Below the pieces are notes generated by a model. That model was not told the origin of the DNA, did no database searches, and was given only the letters and a program-made list of their open reading frames with translations. The translations under genes and the position numbers were made by a program. Shown one piece after another: positions 11,896 to 24,841 of a stretch of DNA of 64,000 bases. The DNA lies in contig NC_071394.1 in assembly GCF_022682495.2 (NCBI RefSeq), forward strand, positions 24,028,470 through 24,092,469, in the 5' to 3' direction. This DNA comes from Desmodus rotundus. Its lineage: Eukaryota > Chordata > Mammalia > Chiroptera > Phyllostomidae. The first letter of the stretch is position 1. Each line of letters opens with the position of its first letter.

Positions 11896-12441
11896 GAGGC
11901 TGTGCTAAAATGATCTACTGACAGTCTGGCTCCTCCCCTGCCCCTGGACCAGATACCACCCTCTCCAGGGGCAGGACTCTGTACCCTGTGTCTCAGTTTT
12001 CCAAGGGCATAGCCAAGGTCTGCAAAAAGAGGTCCTCATGAATTCTCTGGGCAGACTTACTAGGAGATGACAGCAGTCATTAAATAGACAGTGGCAAATG
12101 TGTAACAGGTCAAGGTCATGTAGTTCTTTTCAACCACTTGTTGGAGCTAAAAAAAAATGCATGAGAATGTTCTGGTCTACCCCTCGTATTTGGCAGGAAA
12201 GGAAACCCGTGCTCAGAAAGGACATGGGCATGAGCGTTCAAGGGCAGCCAGCATGTCACTCAAAGTCCCAACAGAAGAGAGACAACATGCTCGAATGAGA
12301 TAATTCCAGGAGGGGGTGTGTGTGTGTTTTTTACACAAGGACCATTTACAAAGGTAGGGAGGAGGTATGGGGGAACCACCAGACATACTTTAGTGACTTG
12401 AAGCCGGAAGCAGCAGAGGGGCTGGTGACCATTCTAAGACT

Positions 12442-12551
12442 AGGGTGGCCAGCTTGTTTCCATTTACCCAGGAGTGTCGCAGTGTCAAACTCTAAATCCC
12501 ATGTCCTGGGAATACTCTCAGTTCCAATAAACCAGGAAGGTTGACCACCCT
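12442..12551. mobile_element. hAT-like miniature DNA transposon
   Basis: The ends are inverted: 'agggtggccagcttg' on the left and the complement of 'agggtggtcaacctt' on the right. The body ('cccatgtcctgggaatactc') is like the copy at 63411-63521. I recognise the repeat type but cannot give the family name with confidence. No clear 8-bp target duplication remains. Confidence 0.5.
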
Positions 12552-13526
12552 TCCTAATGCTGAGGTAGAAAGGAAGAGAATGGTTATTACAACATGAGAA
12601 AACAGGGAGGCCCCCATAGGAGGAAGCTCTGATCTTCAGACAGAGAGGAGAAACCAGACCTCACTCTCCTCCTTCCTCCTAAACTCCCACAGAGGCTCTG
12701 CGTTGGGCTTTCCATGAGTCAAAGCCAACCAGAAACCAGGTCCACGCTGGCCAGCCTCCAGGGCAGAGAGCTCAGCCCACAGCCACACAAAAGAGCCTGA
12801 GGAAGATGCCCAACTTCCCATCCAATAGAGGGACCTGGCAAGTCAATGGGATTAACAAGATGGAGTTACCCAAACCCTGAAGCCCTCAAACCCTCTCCAG
12901 GATTTCCAATAAAGCAGGGGTTGAGGAGAAGGGTCCATTTAAATTCTCATGTTCCTCCCTGGCTCCCAGCCCTTCTTCAGTCAATTGATCACCTTGCCAT
13001 TCATGGATTTTTATCTCTGGTAGGCACCTCACAGATCCAGAAGTAAGATGCAGCCCCTTCCTTAAATTCCACAAAAACAAATCCACTCACAAAAGGCAGT
13101 TTTTGCATTTATCAGACCATATTTGAAATTTGGAGGGAGATCAGAGAAGAGTTTACATTGCAAAGAACTTCAAGTTGAACAAAACGTCTTTGTGCTCAGA
13201 AGGCCTTCAGCCCATCCAATCACCCAGAACGCTTCCCAGGCTGCCTAATGCTACGTAATTCCTCAGCCTCTTACCACATCTGCATGCCTCTCTCCACTCT
13301 TCCACCTCTCCTCTCATGCCCTCCTTCGACAGTACCAAAAAATGCCTCCTGTGCTGAGTAATTTGTCATTGTCTGCTGGGTCTCTGCAGGAGAAGTCAAC
13401 ATCCAAGCCCACCGGATCTCCCCTCTTCCCTAAGGGATGCCCTAGACTGGTCTGCTTACCAGAGCCAGCTCTTCTCCTGCAATGAATTCTGCTGCCATCT
13501 GTCAGTCAAGAAGTTTTTCACCTCCT
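12552..13526. other. unassigned stretch
   Basis: I see no repeat or gene that I can name. Short open frames on both strands have no recognisable domain. Confidence 0.4.
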
Positions 13527-13600
13527 TTTCTCTAGAATAGTATACTATTCTATTTACTGTTTCTACTATATACTGCTTCTAGTATACCATTCTAGAGAAA
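13527..13600. repeat. inverted repeat with embedded 18-bp palindrome
   Basis: The 20-base arms 13527-13546 and 13581-13600 are inverted copies with one mismatch, separated by 34 bases. Within this, 13534-13551 is a perfect palindrome on its own. Either fold is possible in single-stranded DNA or RNA. Confidence 0.9.
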
Positions 13601-13959
13601 GCAATCAATTTTTTTTGAAGTTATACAGTCAAAGAAGACTGTATTCAACACTACTGTAATGTTCAAGACTGACCTCAGCTCTCTTGAAACAAAAGATGAG
13701 AGGGTTTTGTAGCACTGGGGTGAGCTGATGGAATAGTACTGGACTATAGTAATGTGGGGCTTTGTCAATGTAATTAGACCATCTGTGTTTGCTAACTGTT
13801 GTTTATTGAGGTCAAACTCCTACCCCTACCTACCACAGACACTAGAAGATAGGGGAGCTGTTTCCTTCAATAATCACATTTCAAAGGAATGACTGCCAGC
13901 ATCTGGAGAAAGACATTACTGAGTTGCAAAACTGACAAGAGGCTGAAATAATATTTATG

Positions 13960-14507
<548 letters not shown>

Positions 14508-17279
14508 ATTTTTGTGGAAGCCTTTGAGAAGTCTATTAATCAACTTTCACAAAAGCCTGTGTCAATGGCTTTCTTGTCTTGTAGAATTCAATGCTTCCTC
14601 TGAACATGTCCCAGTGCGTTACCCCACTCAAAGTTGGCATATTTGAGTATCTTGGAGTCCTCGGAGTAGCAAAACCTCGGCATACTGAGCTCATCATTTT
14701 CTTTCAAAGGCTGATTCAGGCAGCTTAGGATCTCAGCTCTTTAAAATTACATTGAGATGAATCTTACTGCGTACAAGTTGCCAGTCCAAATGTAATTTTG
14801 ATTTCCAAACTCTACAAGGTTCCGTATCTTAAAGCGTTAGATTAAAAATGCCATCTGCATGCCTAGGCTTTTTACCAACTTTACTTTTGCCCTTAATGGA
14901 AGAGCAATTATGGGGGAAAAAGGCCAAGTCCTTTCAAGAATGGTCAGGCTGTTAGAAGCTTCCTTTTCAGTTTGCATGACTTGATATAAAAAGCTAAAGG
15001 GAAGTAAATGAACCTGGCCCAGAGCTCCGGGGACCTGCTTCTAGTTTATACTGTTTCTTTTGTAGATTATAAGAGAATGTACTCACTCACAGCTTGACTT
15101 CAAGGTGGGGAAGGATCTAAAGGAGATTCCAGAGCACTGGGGACAAGTTAAATTATCACTGAGGGATTTATATCACAGTGTATGAAATTTCAGAGCACCT
15201 GCATTGCTTTGCCTTAATCGAGATTTTAATATTATTTAGCTATATTCATCTTTAGGACCTATTCTCAGATTTGTTTTTGTTGCCTTATTTGCTGGATTTA
15301 GTCAACTTTAAAGATTTTTAGAAATTAAACACAATTTGAAATTATATCCCTTTCTATACTATTATTCACACATCTTATTGTTTAATAGTAGAAGTATTTT
15401 GTTTATTTAACGTTATAAACTCGATATACAGAGTTAGGCACAAAGGATGAGGTCTGTGATAGAAAACATCCCTAAGCTTCAGCATTATTAGCTCTGTTAA
15501 TGTGTGTGTGAACTTTGGGGATTGAGCCTCAGCTGCTTTCAGTGGCTTTTAGCTGTAGATTACAGAAACAGCTAGAAAAAAGTAAATGTTCTTAGGGTTT
15601 AGGCCCCTCTGAATTGCTTCCCTGCTATGTGGAGGGGTTAGATCTGACATCCCCACAATTCTCTTGAAAAGAATCCTTTCCCACATGGTCACAAGGTGTT
15701 TGCGGCCGCTGCAGCCTTCTCACTGGGCTGTAGCCAAGGGCAGGAAACAGGTGGGCAGCCAGGCAGTTAGAAAGCACTGTCCTTGTATACTACTCTTTTT
15801 ATCAATGAGGAAAAATCCCTCCCCAAGCTCCCCACCCACAATACACTTCCTTTACCATCCCATTGGCCTGAACCAGGTCGAGTTTCACGGGAGACCAGGA
15901 AAGTGGGTAATTGTATCAGACAGCAGACAGACAGGGGAGCAGGTTTGGAGGCACAGCTGGGGCCTGCCAGCCTCGCATTACCGAATGAGACCCTCATGGA
16001 AAACCCCCCAGGGCTGCTATATTTATGCCTTTAGCAGAGCCTCATGACTACAGTAATATAGAAGCATTGATATACATCAAATCGAGCAGTATTCTGCATA
16101 ATTCAATTGGTGACTATAAGGAAACCCTTCCTAAAAGAAAAGTAGAAAATGAATACGGTAGAAGAGTCATAAGTGCTTAAAGCTGCCAACCAAATAATGT
16201 CCTAGGCCTTTTATCCTCCAGGAGATCACTTATTAATAAATCAAAAGAGGAAGAGTGAGCAGCCATCCTTTCACAAGATCACAGCATGCTCTGAATTAGG
16301 AATAGGTTCTCCTGATGAATTTAAATCAGACAACATAGTGCTAAAGGCCTGTGCTTGGGTTGTGCAGGTCTCACAAAGCCCTCTCAGGAGCCACTTCCGA
16401 GTTCACTTCTGAGCACAACCCCAGCAGGGCTTTGTGCATAAAGCTGAATTAGTCAACGCAGAAATTAAGTTCCAGCTTAACACTAAGCATTTGGTGACTC
16501 GTGGAGATATGCATCGTGAGAGAAATGTCACCAACTTGGCAGACATAAACGTCTGAAAGAAAACATTCCAATAGAATGTACTGAAACAAAATTCGAGCAA
16601 CAAGCCAGGCCTTCCAAAGCATTCCAAGCATATCCAGGGGGTGGGAAGAGCAGAAAGATTAAAAATATGAGATACTTAAAATTCCAAACTAATGCCTCTT
16701 CACTGATGTATGGAAATGCCACATCTGGGGTTGTGGGAAATGTCACATCTGTGCTAAGCAAATTGAGGTTAGGTATTCATTAGATGCTTTGTGGTTGACT
16801 AGTTAGAGGATTTCTTTCTACTAACAAATATCCATCAGCTTCTCAACTTGCTCACTCTGATCAGGGGTAATCCAATCAAATTCGGGGGTATAACATTTCC
16901 CCCGAAGTTTAACAGCCACATACATTTGCTGTTCATTTAGCTAATAGCCCTGGAATCAAAGGAGAACAAGCAGCGGCCTGTCTTTGCTCCCTTTCCTGGA
17001 CACTTGAGGGAGCATAGGAAGTGGAGATGAAAAGGTGGACAAACAGGAGGCAGCACACCTTAGAGGCAGGGATGAGCAAAGGAGAGGGACTGTGGCAGAG
17101 GCAGTGCAGTGACCACCCCTCCCAACCCCCCAGGCAGAAGATGCCACAGCAGGCCAGCCTGGGGATGCAGGGGCCTCCAAGCACAGTGCTTGCAGCCCAG
17201 AGCCTCCAGACACCTGGCACTCAGCGCTGCTGAGTGATGTGGGGGCAGCGGGGGGCTGCTGCTCTCATCCCTGTCCAAA
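14508..17279. other. long unassigned region
   Basis: I found no gene and no repeat that I can name. 15170-15420 is AT-rich. A frame of 127 codons at 15664-16047 shows no domain. 16881-16906 contains a short G/C hairpin. 17080-17270 is GC-richer. Confidence 0.4.
16881..16906. other. short perfect hairpin
   Basis: 'ttcggggg' at 16881-16888 pairs perfectly with 'cccccgaa' at 16899-16906 across a 10-base A/T-rich loop. The 8-bp stem contains a CpG in each arm. There is no following T run that would suggest Pol III termination. Confidence 0.6.
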
Positions 17280-17505
17280 CAGAGTGGAGACCCTAAATCT
17301 GGGACATTTTGCCACCCTACCCCGGAGATATTTGGTAATGTCTGGAGACAGTTTTAGTTGCCAAAACTGGGGTGAGGAAGCTGCTGGCACATAGTGCGTG
17401 GAGTCTAGGGATGCTGCTAACCATCCTACAATGCACAGCACCACCTCCAACAAAGAATTACCCAGCCCCTACTAATGTCAGCAGTGCCCAGGTTGAGAAG
17501 CCCTG
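17280..17505 (+). mobile_element. MER20 (hAT-Charlie MITE)
   Basis: The body follows MER20 throughout: 'gtaatgtctggagacagttt', 'gatgctgctaaccatcctac', 'caacaaagaattacccagcc', and the terminal 'ggttgagaagccctg'. The left end at 17280 is a decayed version of the terminal repeat. The length, about 226 bp, fits a full copy. MER20 copies have been reported to act as enhancers in placental mammals. Nothing here shows that this copy does. Confidence 0.8.
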
Positions 17506-18119
17506 CCTCGCACCGAGAGAGAGAGAAAAGCTGAGGATGGAGAAGAGGGGTAGCTGCATGTTGTTCTTCCCTGTCACCAGGACTCAGCAAGTGATCTCGA
17601 AAGTTAGAAACTCATTCTAAACCCAGCTCTACTGCTAACACACTTGCAAAGCTGGAACTTGATCACACCCCTTCTCTCCCTCTGCCTCAAATACCGACTA
17701 GGGCTGTTGTAAATAATTCATACATTAATTTCTGGGCTGCATTACAGACTTCTGTTAACACTACTTCTCTCCCAGAAGTTTTCAAGGACAGGATGAAAGA
17801 AGGCATGTGAACCTATTACAGAACTTAAAACACTACACAAGGCTCAGGGACAAAGAATTAGAAAGTTGTACCTGTGCTTCATATATAACTACATGCTAAT
17901 GTTTTAGAGAGGGGAAAAAAGCGGTGTGCCCATTTTCTTATTGACAGTGTTCTATTCATTAGAGTAGGATAATTAAGTTACACAAATATTTATTCTCCAC
18001 TTTACTGCCCATAGAAGGGAGTAAAAGTTTTTTTCCATTGCAATTTTGAAAATCAGGGGTCAGTCTTAGGACCCCTTCTTTTGTTTGTCTATATCCATCC
18101 CGTAGGAGAAGGCATCGTT
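17506..18119. other. unassigned stretch
   Basis: I see no recognisable gene or repeat. Confidence 0.4.
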
Positions 18120-19022
18120 CTCAGGACTTAAATACCAGCCTACAACTGTTTTCTCCAGCCCAGAGCTCTCCTTGAGATACAGACTCACAGATGTCATTTA
18201 AATATCTAGTTGGCATCTCAGGCTAGCGTGTTTACCTTCAGCATGTTCAGATTGCCCCTAAATGCTAGCGCCATCCTTCGCGTTGCTCAGACCAGAAACG
18301 TAGGAGGCCTCCGTGACTCGCCCTTTCTCACACTGCAAGTCCAACCCAATGGTAACACGTCCAGGATCCAACTACTACTTGTCCCCTCCACCATAATAAT
18401 CTCATCAAAGCTCCCATCGCCTTTCCCGTGGATTGGTGTAAAGGTTTCCAAATAGCCTCCCTTTAGTGGATGCTGAACAGATCAGCCAGAGTGATCCTAT
18501 TACAAAATAAGTCAGATCTTATCAGCGCTTTGATGAAATCCCTTCAGCTCTCCATCTTCGAATATGAGCTCTAGTCCTTTTAACCTCCTCTAAGGTCTCA
18601 CCTGCCCCACCCTGCCCTTCCCTCACCTATTTGGCCTTATCTCTCACTTTTCTCCACTCTTCTCCAGCCTCCCTAGCCTTTCCTAAAGGCCTTTGCATTC
18701 ACTGCTCCCCTTTTTGGACTCCCCACCCTCAAAAGGGGCTCAGATGTTACCTCTTCACTATTCTGATTAAAATTGCAACCTCTGCCACCCCACACTCACT
18801 TTTGTCCTTCTCTGCTTTGTTTTCTCCATCGCAATACTTTGTATCTCACTTGCTACTTTTGATACCTCATCATTGCTTTGATTTTCTTCCCTACTAGAAT
18901 GAATAAAACTCAGTGATGGTAAGATTCTTTTTTCTTTTTTGTTTTTTATTTCTAGCAACTTCATCAATGTTCGATGCATAGCAGGCACTCAATAAATATT
19001 TATTAAATAAATGAATGAATGG
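18120..19022 (+). repeat. long L2 fragment reaching the 3' end
   Basis: This is the longest L2 piece in the window, with landmarks in order: 'agttggcatctcaggctagc', 'gatcagccagagtgatccta', 'ggcctttgcattcactgctc', 'attaaaattgcaacctctgc', and the terminal 'aggcactcaataaatattta' followed by TGAA-type repeats. The coding part is absent. Confidence 0.75.
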
Positions 19023-19599
19023 ACTATTAAAACACATACACACATACACACACTTCCCAAAGATAAATAGTAATTCTTGGAGGAACAGTCTAATTTTATA
19101 TAAGAAACCGTTCACTCATGTAATCTAGTCTGTACAGCGTTCCCATCTGAGCATGGATATACCATTTAACATTGGCTTGCAGAGCAGCTTCCGTTCCCTT
19201 CTCCCGACTTTACTCAGTGTCCAGAAACCTACAGATACATACAAAACAAGGCCCATTATAATCCCTGTCCAACACAAACATTATCTTCTACCACCTTCAT
19301 TTGCAGAAAAGTCTGTGGAAGTCTGTAGTTACAATTTTCCTTTACTTTGAACAGATCCAATTCTTTAGCAGAGTGTTGTTGCCAATGCCCCTCAAATCCT
19401 TTGTCAGCTGCAGGGCTGCAGAGTAAGTGTTTTAGGTCATCTAGAGAAAGCACTCAAGGTGTCGGGATGGAAGGAGGGTTTTTCCACATGCATATAATGT
19501 GGCCACAGCTGTTTAGATGATGTATTTGAAATGTTAGGAGACCTTAAGAGATCACCTGCTTCTATCCAGGCAGGGAAATTACAGGTCCTGAGGACTGTG

Positions 19600-19700
19600 T
19601 GGTTTGGTGGTGGTTCAGAGTTTGGGATCAAGTTCCTTAATCTTCCAGAGCCTCTGTGTGCTCATTTGCAGAAGTGAAATAGTAATACTATCTCAGTACC
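19600..19700 (+). repeat. MIR fragment
   Basis: 'cagagcctctgtgtgctcat', then 'ttgcagaagtgaaatagtaa', then 'tactatctcagtac' is the central part of MIR in sense orientation. Confidence 0.55.
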
Positions 19701-20429
19701 CGCCAAGATTGGAGATGGCTCTCTGTCTCGACCGAGCCTTACTTTATTTCTTTTAGTGCAGAGAGAAGGAAATTGCAGGACGCTGGGAGTCAAAGACCAG
19801 TCAAGGAAGTTTTCTCTCCCTTTATTTGCCATCTGAGAAAATGCTATAAACATTCAGAGATTACCCTCGCTGCTCCCATCTCTCTGCCAAAATTGAAGTA
19901 CTTTTCGGTCTAGCAGCCCCCAAGCCTCTGGACTGGAACAGCTCATTTGGTCAGAGAGAAGGACAAGAGGAGCTCACCCGCAACCCGCATACACCTTAAA
20001 CACCATCTGGCAGCTGCTTTGAAGCAAAGGATATTCTGGCTCTTTAATAGAGTCTCAGGAGGAAATAGTGGGCCACAGGAGACAACCAGTCATAGGTCTC
20101 TCCTGTCAGTTAGGAGATATTTATTTTTCGCTGTTCTGTTCTTCCACAGAAATGTGGAAGACAAACTAGCATACTTTAGAGAGATTTTTCCCAGGAAATT
20201 TGCAAACATTGCATGCTCTTTTTTTTCTTTTGTACAATGTATGGCCTATCTTCTGGGGGAGGGCACTATAAATAGATCTTTATAATATCTTTACTAAGAG
20301 AAGCAACAATTGGCACAGCCTGTTCACTCTAAATGCTTTCTAGAAAAGGAAAAGAAATTACACGGTGAGTACATGTGGTGGGGGTGTTGGCAGGGAGGTG
20401 CTTAAAGCCCATGAAATGGATTTTACCAT
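19701..20429. other. unassigned stretch
   Basis: The 112-codon frame at 19947-20285 has no recognisable domain. A good TATA-like octamer, 'tataaata', lies near 20268 with nothing attributable downstream. Confidence 0.35.
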
Positions 20430-20550
20430 AAGAGCTAAATAATAATCACATATTTCATAAGGGTACTATGAGGTTTTAATAAAATCAATATATTAATGCA
20501 CAGACAGTGCCTAAACACTCCGCACTTAATAGATGCTAGTTCCCTCTGTC
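20430..20550 (+). repeat. MIR 3' half
   Basis: 'actatgaggttttaataaaa', then 'cacagacagtgcctaaacac', then 'cacttaatagatgctagttc' matches the 3' half of MIR in sense orientation. Confidence 0.65.
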
Positions 20551-21099
20551 CCTCTCTCTTATATCAGAATGATGGCTAGTGAAGTGAACACTTCAATAGT
20601 CCCTAACATCTTTATTGCCCCTAAAAAACGGGGCCAAACTTGAGGATGCCCTTTCTTTCAAGAGTCAGCAAGAGTGAGGCCAGTGCTGTTGGATTCGGGA
20701 CCGGTTCTCTCTGCGGACTGGTTTCAGTATGTGCCCGTGAAATCATGCTCACAAGTTAGAGGAGAACAGGTGAAAATCAATTAAGATTTCTTTTAAACAT
20801 AGAAATGATGAAATTCTTCCTCATTAACAGAGGACCAATTAAATGAATTATGATACATCCCTACCACGGAATGTCAAGCAGATGTTACCAAGAATGAGAT
20901 AGATCTCGATGAAGAAATTCGATCCCATTTTACACATACACCTGTGTGAATGGTACATATGGAGCTTGTATATCTGAAAGGGCACAATTCAAGCAGTTGA
21001 ATAAGATGCTTGATGGGAAAAGAAAAGTGGATTTTCACTTTCTGTGTTATTGATGTGGCAGGAACATTTGATTCTAATGGACCGTTCATATACTCCTCC

Positions 21100-21385
21100 A
21101 TTTGCCCGTATAGTTAGGTGGGGCCATGTGACTGGTTTCTGACTTTGAAATGTGAGCAGAGTGACATAGATCGCCTTCTGTCTGGGATACTTAAAGCTGC
21201 GAGTCCTCCAAGCAATCGCCCTGCCACAAAAGTGGAAGGAGCCTGGATCCCTCAGTTACCCAAGGAGGACAACTTCCCCAAGAGGTCTCTAACTTATACT
21301 AAAAATGTAGTGTGATTTTCTGTGTGTGTGAGGGGGAACTTACTGTGTAAAGCCACAGAGATTAGGGAGTGCATTAATGTAGTAT
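21100..21385 (+). mobile_element. MaLR/MLT1-like LTR remnant
   Basis: 'ggggccatgtgactggtttc', then 'aaatgtgagcagagtgacat', then 'ggaaggagcctggatccctc', then 'aaagccacagagattaggg' follows the sense order of an old mammalian MaLR-like LTR. The exact family name is uncertain. Confidence 0.5.
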
Positions 21386-21720
21386 ACTAGTTATATATTG
21401 GACATAACGTATTACTCCCCAAATTTAGCAGCAAAAAGCCACAAACACAATTTCTCTCAGGAGTGCTTCTGACTAAGGACCCTCATGAGGCTGCAACCGA
21501 GACGTTAGCCAAGGCTATAGACATCTCAAGGCTCTGCTGGGGCTGGAGAATCTGCTTCCAGACTCACTCGTGTGGCTGTTGCAAAGTCTTAGCTCTTTGC
21601 TGGCTGTGGCCACAGATGGCGGTGGCCTCTCCACAGGTTTGCCCAAGGCAGGGTAGCTTACTTCCCCAGAGGGAAAGGTCCCTGAGCATTTTCTCCAGGA
21701 AAATCACTTTCCATTTCCCA
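21386..21720 (-). mobile_element. MaLR-like LTR remnant in opposite orientation
   Basis: 'cgtattactccccaaattta', then 'ggctggagaatctgcttcca', then 'gtggcctctccacaggtttg' follows an antisense MaLR-type LTR. It adjoins the preceding sense-oriented remnant. Confidence 0.5.
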
Positions 21721-22895
21721 AGTGTTAATTGTAGAGAGCAGTAGCCCCTAAAGTAAAAATACAAAGTGAACCAGACAATAGCTCCCATCCATAGTCAAGT
21801 CCCCAAAATTTACACCAAGCTTTGGAGAGTCTGCTTTTCAGTAAATAGCTATGGAGCTGCTCGTGGCTGCTGCTGTTTAGATACCTGACAGTTTACCTTC
21901 ATCTCTGCCATAGAGCTTCAACACCCAAAGACAACGAGGCAACCACTCAGAGACTGGGCTACACTAGGACTACACAGCTCACCCGCCAGGAGGATTGGGA
22001 TCGTCCTATGGAATTATCGCTCGTCGCAGTTATCTGTCTTACTCGATGTAACCAAAAAGGAAGACAAGGAATATAATAACATAGTGAATGCCTTTAAAGA
22101 AGGGGTAAGGATAAAATTGTCAAGGGGTTTCCTCTGTACTTGGAAGGAGAGGACTAAACAGGCAAAAGTCCAGAGACATTCTTAGAGAGAGAAAATTCCA
22201 AGGTACAAAGACACTGATGTAAGAGACAGGACGTAGGAGTTAGGGAATAAGATCAAATAGAATAGGGGACATTGGAGAGATAAGACTGACCTTGATGGTG
22301 TAGTAGATTTTAATTCTCTAAATCATAGTCATCAAATTCCTTGCCATTTTGAGGGTGGACACATTTTGACCATCTACTCTTTTTAAGAGCTTGGTAAGAT
22401 TGAAGTGAATCTAACAGCATGGTAAAGTTGGCACGCGACCGTAAATCATTTTTAATAGTAGCAGTTTGAAAAATAATGGGTCCTGTGGGAAGAGAGTGAG
22501 GAGTTTTCACCACAGCTGGGTAGTCCCTATAATTTCTCTCAATTTTCCTCTAAAAATCCCACATCAGCAATGCAATTGTCTGCCTCGCTGTCTCCCTTCC
22601 ACCCCAGATGGAAGAGAGAGAGCAGTGAAGAGAATAATAATGTGACATTCAATAAAGTGTCCTCGGCGAAGCCCCAGGCTGGGCTGGGCATGGGGGCAGG
22701 ACCCAGGGGAGGGCACTGCTGGGCACTGTCCTGTGCTTCATAAGGTCAGAGTGACTCAGCAGAGCCCCTACGGAGCTGGAAGGGGGAAGATTTACAACAG
22801 TGGATTCTGTCACTGTACTCTTTTCAGAGCTCTTTGATTCACGTTTATTTTACTTATAGGCTCACTCAGGTTCCATTTGAAAGAGCTTTGAGGCA
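21721..22895. other. unassigned stretch
   Basis: I see no gene. 22680-22800 is GC-richer than its flanks, with no identifiable element. Confidence 0.4.
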
Positions 22896-22985
22896 AAGGA
22901 AGGAAGGAAGGAAGGAAGGAAGGAAGGAAGGAAGGAAGGAAGGAAGGAAGGAAGGAAGGAAGGAAGGAAAAGGAAAGAAAAGAAC
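22896..22985. repeat. (GGAA)n tetranucleotide array
   Basis: About 18 perfect GGAA units reach to 22969, followed by an impure A/G tail. The KEGR-rich and SFLP-rich open frames across it are artefacts. GGAA is also the ETS-factor core, and such arrays can be bound by ETS-family factors. Whether this one is bound is unknown. Confidence 0.98.
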
Positions 22986-24822
22986 AGAAAAACATTTTTT
23001 AAAAAGAAATTGTCTGAAATTTCTATACCAAAGATCAGCCTTAGCCTTTTGTTCTTTCTTCCGTGAATTGAAATTCTTTTGAGCATAGGAGGGGAAAAAA
23101 TATCAGAAATAGTAACAGACTCATATTTTAATAATAGCCCAGGACATTCCTGAGGTAGTAGCAAAGCAGTTCACTTGAATTTCTGCATTTGCCTTGCTTC
23201 CCTCGGGTCCTTTAGCCTTAGAGTCTGCAGGTGGATTCAGATTTGCTGATAGTATTTGTTAGGGGCAAATGCAGAGGCATGTGGCAGATAATCTAACCTA
23301 ACAGTGGTCTAAGCAAAACAGAAATATGTCAGTTCCATAGAGCCGGGAAGGATCCACGTGTCTTCCAATTCACTGTTCCACCACCCCTAGGACATGGCCT
23401 TCATCCTCACTCTGCTCAAAAGCGGCTAGAGCGTCAGGACCAAATCTGGTTTTTCAGACAGCAAATCAGACAAGAGCGGACACACACCATTGTCCTCCGC
23501 GGAGGTTTCCGGGGCTGCCTGTATTACTCCACAACGATGCTGTATCAAATTCCCGTTGTGCTTCTGGCTATCTGACTTCGGTTGGGCTCCGCAGGTCTCC
23601 TGCAGATTGCAGGTCTGACCAGCCTTGGCACCACACTGCAGTTTGGACTCAGGTCTGCTTCACGTGTTCATTCTGTGTCCCAAGCTGACAGGTTTTCCTA
23701 CTGGGGATGTCAAATGTTCCCAGAAAGACAAAGAGACATTTGCCATGCCTAGGGTCTAAACTTTGAACTGGCAGAAAGTCACTTCTAATCACGTGTCATT
23801 GGCAAAAGCAGGTCCTATGGCCAAGTTCAATATCAACTGGAAGGAAAAGAATACTCTTCCCATAAAAATAGAGGGAGAGAAGTGAATATTTTCTGAATAA
23901 TAACATTCAGAAATATTACACTATCTGTGCCAAGAACTCCCAAGACCACTCATAGTTTCGGTGATTCACTAGAAGGGCTCGCAGGTAATTAAAATTAATT
24001 ATGCTGAAAGGCTACAAAGCAAATTCAACAAACGGCAAAGTCCAGAGGAGATCAAGCACAAACTTCCCAGAGTCTCTTTCAGTGGAATCACGTAAACACA
24101 ACTTAATTCCACCAGCAACAAGTTGTGACAACCCATGCAAAGGGCTGTCAGTCACGGGAGCATGACTGAGTCTAGGAGTCAAGTCTCCTGTGTTATCTCT
24201 CAGCTGCTGCAATGGTATGTCTTTCACATTTGTCACGTGGCTAGATCTGCAACCCCTCCGAGGTTAATCTGGGGCACGGGGATAAGCAGGAGAACATGGA
24301 CATCCCAATGACACAACGTGCAGGTTCCACTGATTCAGAGCATTTGTTGAGAGACCATTCCTTTCCCACTGTACTGCAATAGCACCTTCGTCTATAATCA
24401 TCATTTAAAATAGTTTTGATTGGTAAAAATACATAAATAAATAAAACACTTTTTATTATTGGAAGAGCTCTACAAGAACTATTTGATTGAGCTTATTACA
24501 TATCACTGTCCAACATTTCATATATACAAAAGGAAAATAAATAAATATTTCTAAGCTTCTGCTCATTCAGAGTGTGACTCTTCACCTTTGCAAATTTTCA
24601 GCTCAGTCACTGATGACTGTCCAAAAACTGTGGTCCTCTGTGCCATCAAGAATGCCAGCAATGCAGCAAGAGAATGCTTCATTGTTGCCCCAGAATTATC
24701 TGCATAGTTTGATTTCAGTGTGAAGAAAATGACAACTTTAGCAGAGGCAACAGTGATTTTAAGATTCATCCTAACTTCAGAATTGTTAAAATATAAAAAT
24801 ATGTGTGGCTTAAAATTACATA
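22986..24822. other. unassigned, with a possible old repeat at 23250-23460
   Basis: 23290-23420 weakly resembles a dispersed element also suspected at 43085-43180 and 49895-50290. I cannot name it. The rest holds no recognisable gene. Confidence 0.3.
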
Positions 24823-24841
24823 TAAATATATATATATATAT
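24823..24841. repeat. (TA)n tract
   Basis: Short alternating TA dinucleotide run. Confidence 0.9.

Noticed and set aside
15664..16047. 127-codon frame
   Set aside because: No recognisable domain, no splice context, and the overlapping frames on both strands are equally open.
20260..20285. TATA-like octamer as a promoter
   Set aside because: It is a single motif with no initiator, GC box or transcript evidence, in AT-rich DNA.
22810..23164. Open frames rich in KEGR or SFLP on both strands
   Set aside because: They are translations of the GGAA array. The same applies to the frames at 31146-31407.
24563..24769. Minus-strand frame with an internal Met followed by a leader-like stretch (MKHSLAALLAFLMAQ)
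   Set aside because: It looks a little like a signal peptide of an immune receptor, but no V-domain cysteines, splice signals or recombination signals follow. Treated as chance.
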